64,000 nt of DNA from assembly GCA_949752795.1 (NCBI GenBank), contig OX457072.1, forward strand, positions 930,001-994,000, read 5' to 3'. The first letter of the stretch is position 1, and each line of letters opens with the position of its first letter. The notes under the pieces are model-generated. The model was not told where the DNA came from and did no database searches. It was given only the letters and a program-made list of their open reading frames with translations. The translations under genes were made by a program, and so were the position numbers. The DNA comes from Hyperoodon ampullatus. Lineage: Eukaryota > Chordata > Mammalia > Artiodactyla > Ziphiidae. Positions 57,201 through 64,000 of the stretch are shown piece after piece.

Positions 57201-60200
57201 TCGCCTACCAACTGACTCCATGTCAGTGAGACTTCACGATTGTTGTAGCTTTTTGGATTCCCCTGAAACAGAACCATTCAGTTCAGACCTGGGAGCCTAG
57301 GAAACGAAGTGTGACTAACACTGATCTTAGAGCATGCGGTCAATGAGACGACTGTCTTAGGAGAGACAGGCTAAATCCCTGACTAAGCAGCATTGTCTTA
57401 TCATCACCGTGGCACTGATGGACTGGTTTTCTGAGGAAGTCAATGCTGCATTTGAGAAGCCGGCTTTGTGGCTGGAAGTGTGGATGCTGCTGAGATTAGG
57501 GATGGGATGGGACCAGCAGGAACTGGGGAGATGAGAGGAGACGTCAATCTCAGTAGAAAGAGAGCGATTTAGGTTGTCTCCTTGCGGTTGGTGGAGGGCT
57601 GCTCAGTAAGAGGTCCTCAGGGATCGGCCGGGCTCTGGCACATTCATTTCTCATTCAGCCTGAGGACTGAGATGTGGCCTCTCTTCAGTGGCCAGAGAAC
57701 CTTGCATATAAACAAAAGTGAGCCAGCTTGCAGAGCCTTGTACATTGATTCAATGCTGAAGTGTTTCTTCTTGTTCTGGAAATCAAGTTCTTAAATGTCT
57801 CTGTTTCAAAGTCTTGTTTCAGTCGTGGATGTTTATCATTACGTGTGTGTGTCCACATAATCCAGTAATAGAGGGTCAAGTCAGTCCTTATTTAGATTTA
57901 AAAATGGTTCATTTCCCCACTTCCTTTTTATGAGCAAAGCTCTAGGTCATGGAGAAATGCAGTGCAGGGAAGGGACTCGGAAACGCCCTTGGTGATGCCA
58001 GGGTCCTGGTCCTGACTTTGCAGAAGGTCTGGTGTGAGGCTTTGCTGCGAAGACAATGCCAGCTCTAGTAGGAGAACTGTGAGTTTCGTATAAACACATC
58101 TATTTTGAGGCGCTTTCGGAGTTATTCTCTTAAGAGTTGCTGAAAACTTGCCCTTTGATGAGAACCGCAAAGGGCAGTCTCCGCTCCCACCAGGGGGTGT
58201 CCTCTCCAGCTGGCCCTGGGCGCCCTCACCGTCTCCCTCTCACGACAGGGCCCTGGCTTTCCTTCCAAGTGGGCGGTGGGTTGAACCTGGCTGGTGCCCC
58301 CGTCCCCTGCCACCTCTGACTTGCTGGGTCATCTCTGGGACAGAACTGCTTGGACGTGGGCCCTGGTCCTTTTCCTCTGAGGCCGCAGACTTCTGAGCTT
58401 GCTGGGTCTTTGTGAGGCATCGCACAGATGTGTTTACATTTACAGCAGCGTTGGAAAGAGAGAAACTGTGAAACAGTCCAAATGTTGCCTCTAAGATGGT
58501 CACGAAATGCCTAGGTTTATTTTTCTCCTTGGCTCACTCAGAGAAGCGCAGATTTCCCCCAACCCGTGTGCCCTGAGCTGGGGCTCGGTGCCTCCTTTGT
58601 CTGGCCCGGGTCACAGCCACGTTCCTACAGCCTCTGGACCCCAGTCTGCTTCATAGTCATTACTTTATTCCCTCCTCAGCGGTACCCTCGGAAGCATTTC
58701 CTGATCTTCTGGGGGGAGAAGCCCATGATCAGAATAATGCACAAACCAGCCAATCGGAGGCAGGGCTGGACCTGAGCCAGGACTGCTCTGCATCCGTTCC
58801 GCTGTCCCTCGGGCCACAGCTCTGTCATCCCGACTTCCTGCCGGACGCAAGGTCAGAGGCTCGCGTCCCCTCTGCTGACCTCAGCTGGCCCCTGTGTGGT
58901 GTGGACCCATCAGCCACTCCTTCACGGCTCAGCTGAGCCTGGGAGGCCCCCCAGAAAGTGGTGCATGCACAGCCCCCGTCTCTCCTCTTTACTGTTGGTT
59001 CTGACGTCAGTTATTTTGATACAAGTTCCTCAAGAAGGACTCCTGAGAAATCAGTCCATCTCTGATGGAGTCTCCTATTGGGGTCAGGTCTCTTCGAGAC
59101 ATCCCCATGGTGACAGGCTTGCAACTCACAAGGCTGCTGGCCAGCCCCAGGCCTCGGCCTCCCCTGTGGGTGGGAACGGCCGTATTTGTGTTGCCCCAGG
59201 GTCTGTGACATAAGATGCCCCGGGGGGTTCCTGCGTCCTTTTCTAGGAGCTGGGGCGGAGAGTCTTCCTGTTGCCCGGACCCAGCTCTGTGGGGACGGAG
59301 GGTCTCAGTCTCTGAAGGGTCCTGTGGAGCAGGACTGCCCGCGGCTGGGAGCTCACCTCGGATCCGAGGGGAACCACCGCGTCTGATTTAAGCCGGCGGG
59401 CTGTTTCTGGGTCTCTGCCAGCTCAGCGTGCGGGTGGTGCTCTAAGACCTGCAGGAGGCCAGCCACGAGTCACACGTGCGCCGTGTGAGAGCCTGACGGG
59501 CACCAGGGGTCAGGGGAGAGGCCTCCTGGGAAAAGAGGCCCCAGGGAACAGGGAAGGCATCTGGAGGACACTGCAGAGAGGGACAGCGGCGGCCGAGGCC
59601 CAGGCCTCTAGGGAGCGCTGCCCGGGGGCCGTGGGTGACAGCAGGGCTGAGCCAGCTGTGCCCACGACACCTTGCCCACGTCGCCATGGCTGAGAGCCAC
59701 AGCCAGCTGTCAGCTCCCAGGTCTGCGTTTGGTGATCTGGGCTCGGCTCAGCTCAGCATCCTCCCTCGTTCGGAAGAGCCGGCATGGGCACCGCTGCCCC
59801 CAGGCCGTGGCCCGACCCCCAGCTCCGGCCACCCTGTGACAGCAGGTCCGCGACAGCACAGACCCGGAGGAGAAGTGGCACCTCTTTCCAGGGGACTTGG
59901 CCCTGTGGGGAGGGAGGAGGCAGGCTGGTGGCTTCCAGGGACCCCGCGGGATGTGGTCCCGTGGGGCTCGGCCACGCACGTTAGGAAACCCCCGAGGGCG
60001 AGCGCCGATAGGCGGCCTGGGTGACTCTTACATACGGGGCGCTGGGCGGCTGCCCTCCCCCAGGACCATGTTCAGGGCTGAGACCCTTTCGGCCGCGTCC
60101 CGGGGCGCAGACCCGCTCACCGGGCGGGAGACTGATTCCCACGCCGCCCTGGGACCCCCTGGGGCCGTGTGGCTGCAGGATCCGTGAGGTCACACCGTCG

Positions 60201-62149
60201 CCCTGGGGACACGCTCACTTCCTCCCTCTGTGGGCTGGTGCGGAGAGAGGAACTGCTGAAAATAACCGGGAGGGAGGTCACGGAGGGAGAGCCGGCAGGC
60301 GGTCCCCCTGCTTTTACCAATGTGGACTTTCTCGGGCTTGAGGAAGTACTTTGTTTCAAAAATAGCTGGTGCTTTTCCAGGAGGAGCCTTGGGGCAGAGC
60401 GGTCGCCTTCGCCCGTGAGGCATCGCTCCTGCGGCCGGGCTGCCTCGGTCCTGCCCTGCGCTGCCCAGATATTTGTGCCTGGGGCAGGGGACAGGGACCA
60501 GCAGGAAGGGAGAGCCCTTCCTCTCCTGGAGGTGGAATCAAGGGTGTTGAGCATCTGGAAACACAGCCAAGGGCCTGGACAAGTCGGTTAAGGATAAAGA
60601 TTTCCTGAGAACAAATTCTGAGCTTGACTAATCGGAGTTTTCCAGCACTTATAACCAGGGAAGCGTGTTTTAACAGGTAGAAGCCTGGAGGTGGAGGGTA
60701 AGCACCAGAAAGGTGGCAGGAAACATCTACATCTTGCTTTCAAGAACAAGCCACGGTTATTCAGTACTGACCGTGTGCCAGACAGCACTCTTGGCATTTT
60801 ATCTGTTTTACAGCATCCGACCTCAGGTGAGCCCTGGGCGGTAGGTTGTTTTCCCCTCTGAGCTGCACTGGAGGAAGCTGAGGCCCGGAGAGGTGTGGTT
60901 GCTTCACGCTGGGGGCAAAGGGTGAGCTTCACCTCACAGTGGCTTTGAGTCCTTTCCAAGTGCACTGGTGGCTGTTCCTGTGCCACATGCGCCTGTACCT
61001 GTGCATGTGTGCACGTGGATGCGTGTGTGTGTGCATGATGCACACTTGTATGATGTTTTTGATGGGCATGCATATGCCGGCATGACTGCAGTCACAGTTT
61101 CACTGGATTTCCCGTCCCCAGGGGCCACTTGTTCTCTGATGCTGGTGCCTCGTGTGTCACTTGCCATTTCTTATTGGCCTGTGGTCTCTGGAAAGCCTTT
61201 CCCCTGGAAGATGGATGTGGTGGATGGTGCCTTCTGGGTAGAGAATGCCGTCTCCACAGGATGCACTGTGGAGTGTTTCCAGCGTGGGAGCTCGCAACGC
61301 AGCTCGGGTCCTGCTGCAAGGCTGCGCTGTAGAGGCTTTGACTTCTCGGCCGAGGGCAGATTTAGTTTATGTTATTATATGCCTTGTCAAGCAGACTCCT
61401 TCCTGCCAGAGAAGTTCAAGGCAAAGACCAGAATCTGAAACGTAAACATCTATTTGTGAGGGTACATGAGCATAGTTGATTACTTTGTATGCTTTATCAC
61501 ATTTTATATGATGTTTTAGACTTGACCTCACTTCGTTGCAAGGAATCCTCTTTTTTCAAACAGATCAAAAATTCATTGGTGTTTATAGCAAAACCTCATC
61601 GAGTCAGGCTGCCCCATGTCACATATCCTATGCAGTTACAATTTAAATTTCTAAAGATATGAAGAATTATTTGCTTAAAATGAATAACACACCCAAGGTT
61701 TGGGGCTACATAGACGCGTTTCTGTGCTCAGTTATGCTTTACGTGCAAATCTATGTGCTAATTACAGCACAGACTTAGTTCTCCATTAATATCCTCCAAC
61801 CTTTTAATGGTTCAGATTACTACATGTGCAATTCCTGAAAGATCTGACAGGAAAGCGCTTTAAAGTTTATTATAATCCAAAATGTTTGTGTTTTGTATCT
61901 TACCCCTGCCTGTGGCCTCATCAGTGCCCTTCATATGCCTGCTTTGGAATGCGTATCAGATTCTATATTAATTATTTTCTTCTTTATCTGCTTTCTCATA
62001 AACACTGTGATTCTGGCAGTTATTCAAAAGGCCTTGAACTGTCCTTCCAGATGCTGGGGGACTCAGGGATCCTGCATCTTCTTGGCCCGTGGCAGTTGCT
62101 CAGACTTGGCTATTCATTCTGCCTGGAGGTGTAATTTGGTGCTTCTATT
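54211..62149. other. Intergenic, no gene recognised
   Basis: Mostly unique-looking sequence, with a MIR at 60.75 kb. GC-rich 58.9-60.6 kb shows both-strand open frames without domains. A TG/CA-rich stretch lies near 60995-61080. Confidence 0.55.
60745..60940 (-). repeat. MIR SINE
   Basis: ACCGTGTGCCAGACAGCACT, GGTAGGTTGTTTTCCCC and GAAGCTGAGGCCCGGAGAGG match the reverse complement of MIR. Confidence 0.8.
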
Positions 62150-63830
62150 TTCCAGAATAGATTTTATACAATCTATGTTAATTCTTCTATAAAGGTTTGG
62201 TAGCATTCCTCAGGGAAACTATCTGTGCCTGAAGATTAACTTTTGGGGATGCTTTTAGTTACAAATTGGATTTCCTTAATAGTTAAGGAATAGTTTCCTT
62301 AAAAAGCTACTCAAATTCCATAAGTCATAATGTGTAAGTTGTGGTCGTTTGTGCTTTTCAAGGAATCAGTTCACTCATCTAAGTTGTCACATTTATGTGT
62401 GTAGACTTGTCCATGTTACTCCCTTATTAACATTTTCATGTCTGCAGGATCTGTAGTAACATCCCCATTTCATGCCTGATTGGTAACTTGTGACCTCTCT
62501 CTCTCTCTTTTATTTTTTGTAAGTCTTATAGGAGGTTTGTCAGGGTTGTTGATCTTTTTTTTTAAAAAAAAACTTCTTATTTCATGGGTGTTCTCTATTG
62601 TTTTTGTGCTTCTAATTTCATTGGTATCTGTCCTTTCCCTTCCATTTGCTTAGTTTACTTTGCCAGGTTCTCGAGGTGGAAGCTTAGATCATTGACTTGG
62701 AAATTTCCCTCTTTTCTGAGGTAAGCATTTAGTGCTATGAATGTCCCTCCCAGTGCTGCTTTAGCCACACCCCACACATTTTATTATGTGGCATTTTCAT
62801 GCAGCTCAATGGACATTTTATTTCTCCTGAGACTTCCTCTTTGACCCATGGACTATTTAAAAGTGCATTGGTTAGTTTCCAAGTGTTTGGAGGTTATTTT
62901 CCATTTTGGATTTCTAGTTTGGTTCCATTGTGGGCAGCAAGCATTCTGTATGATTTTAATTCTGTTAGATTTGTTGATTTTGTTTTCTGACCAAGATATG
63001 GCCTCTCTTAATGTGTTGAGTAGATCCTGTTGGTTGATGGTGCTGCTGAGTACTTCCATATTCTTGGTGGTTTTCTGAATAGCTGTTCCATCAAGTGCAG
63101 AGAGAGGCATGTTGAAGTCTCCAAATACAGTTGTGGGGTTGCTGTTTCTCCCTTCAGTTCTATCAGGTTTGTTTCACAAATTATGCAGTCCTGTTGTTTG
63201 GTGCATACACATTTGGGATTGCTGTGTCTTCTTGGAGGCCTGACCCCTTTATCATATTGCACTATTCTTCTTGTCACTGGTCATTTTCTTTGCTCTGACA
63301 TCTCCATTAGCTGATATGAATATAGCTTTTGATAGCTCCTTTCTTTTGATTAATGTTTGCATGATACATCTTTTTCTATATAGTTTCTTGAAGGCAATAT
63401 ATAGTTGTGTCACAATTTTCAATCCACTGGGCCAAACTTTGCCTCTTAAGTGCTATATTTACATCATTTCACTTAATGTAATTATTAATTGTTATGGTTT
63501 AAAACTACCATTTCATTTTTCTTTTCTACTTATGTATATTTTTTCTTTTCTCTGTGTCATTTTTTCTGGCTTTCTCTGGGTTAGTTGAACACATTTTGGA
63601 GTTCCATTTTGATTTATCTCAGTGTTTTTAAATGTATTGCTTTCTGTAAGTTGTTGTTATTGTTGTTTTAATCCCTGCCTACTGGTGTCAATATCTTCCA
63701 GTTTGAATAAAGTTTGGAAACTTTACCTCCCTTTATATCCCATTTATAACCTCATTTAAAATACAATTGTATTATATATTTTCTCTACATACTTTTAGAG
63801 CCACATCAGAAAGTATTAGAACTTTTTGTT
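62150..63830 (-). mobile_element. Old antisense L1 fragment
   Basis: It contains antisense ORF2 central-region phrases, such as those around GGCAGCAAGCATTCTG, CAAGATATGGCCTCTC and GCAGAGAGAGGCATGTTG. Minus-strand translations at 63110-62853 and 63277-63008 show degraded L1 polyprotein. It may run to the window end. Confidence 0.75.
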
Positions 63831-64000
63831 TTAACCATCAAGGGTAATTTAGAAAACTCAGTAGGAGAAGGATATGTATTGTCTAGATACATATTTTTAC
63901 TCTTTGCATTGTTCTCATTTCCTGCTCTTCCAAGTTTCCCTCTTTCAGAAATTCCTTTCTGTCCAGAGAACTTCACTTAGCTATTCTGTTGGGTTAGTTC

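Noticed and set aside
1..64000. CRISPR arrays, tRNA genes, rRNA, phage or bacterial operons
   Set aside because: None seen. The tRNA-like pieces are heads of SINEs, and the repeated arrays are satellites and microsatellites.

Overview
The window is vertebrate nuclear DNA. It is almost certainly from a cetartiodactyl mammal, most likely a whale or dolphin. The evidence is at least seven young tRNA-derived SINEs of the cetartiodactyl CHR type, a young L1 whose 5'UTR and 3' end resemble the cetacean/artiodactyl lineage, older L1 and MIR relics, and a multi-exon gene with ordinary GT-AG introns. No operons, CRISPR arrays, phages or bacterial genes are present.

One protein-coding gene can be supported. 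It is CLXN (EFCAB1, calaxin), on the minus strand from 49386 to 40133 in six coding exons. The exons are 49329-49386, 45095-45253, 44050-44154, 43251-43396, 42877-42981 and 40133-40192. The spliced frame is 633 nt including the stop and encodes 210 residues with three complete EF-hand loops. Calaxin is an axonemal calcium sensor linked to the outer dynein arm docking complex. Its CpG-rich 5' flank (about 49390-49690) carries a 72-bp tandem duplication, and each copy holds a perfect RFX X-box and an inverted CCAAT box. This fits a cilium-restricted promoter.

Layout. 1-12.6 kb: non-coding, with an old antisense L1 (about 2.15-3.34 kb), a 48-bp minisatellite at 7.63 kb and a CHR SINE at 11.05 kb. 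12.62-16.55 kb: a young antisense L1 with 14-bp target-site duplications. It keeps its 5'UTR and the 3' part of ORF2 but has lost the middle. 16.6-28.4 kb: non-coding, with two SINEs. 28.4-34.1 kb: a very GC-rich tract whose ends are two direct copies (about 570-580 bp) of an unidentified CpG-rich sequence. 34.1-40.1 kb: non-coding, with a SINE and a 130-bp L1 3' tail just downstream of CLXN. 40.1-49.4 kb: CLXN, whose introns contain SINEs, an old sense-plus L1, a MIR and a CATC-type tetranucleotide array. 49.7-64 kb: upstream intergenic DNA with two old antisense L1s and a MIR.

No wholly new biological system is visible. The points most worth a second look are the duplicated X-box/CCAAT promoter module, the paired GC-rich repeats with uneven divergence, the internally deleted L1, and the chance that CLXN uses a polyadenylation signal donated by an L1 tail. 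Many long open frames in the GC-rich parts are open on both strands, match no family I recognise, and were rejected as genes.
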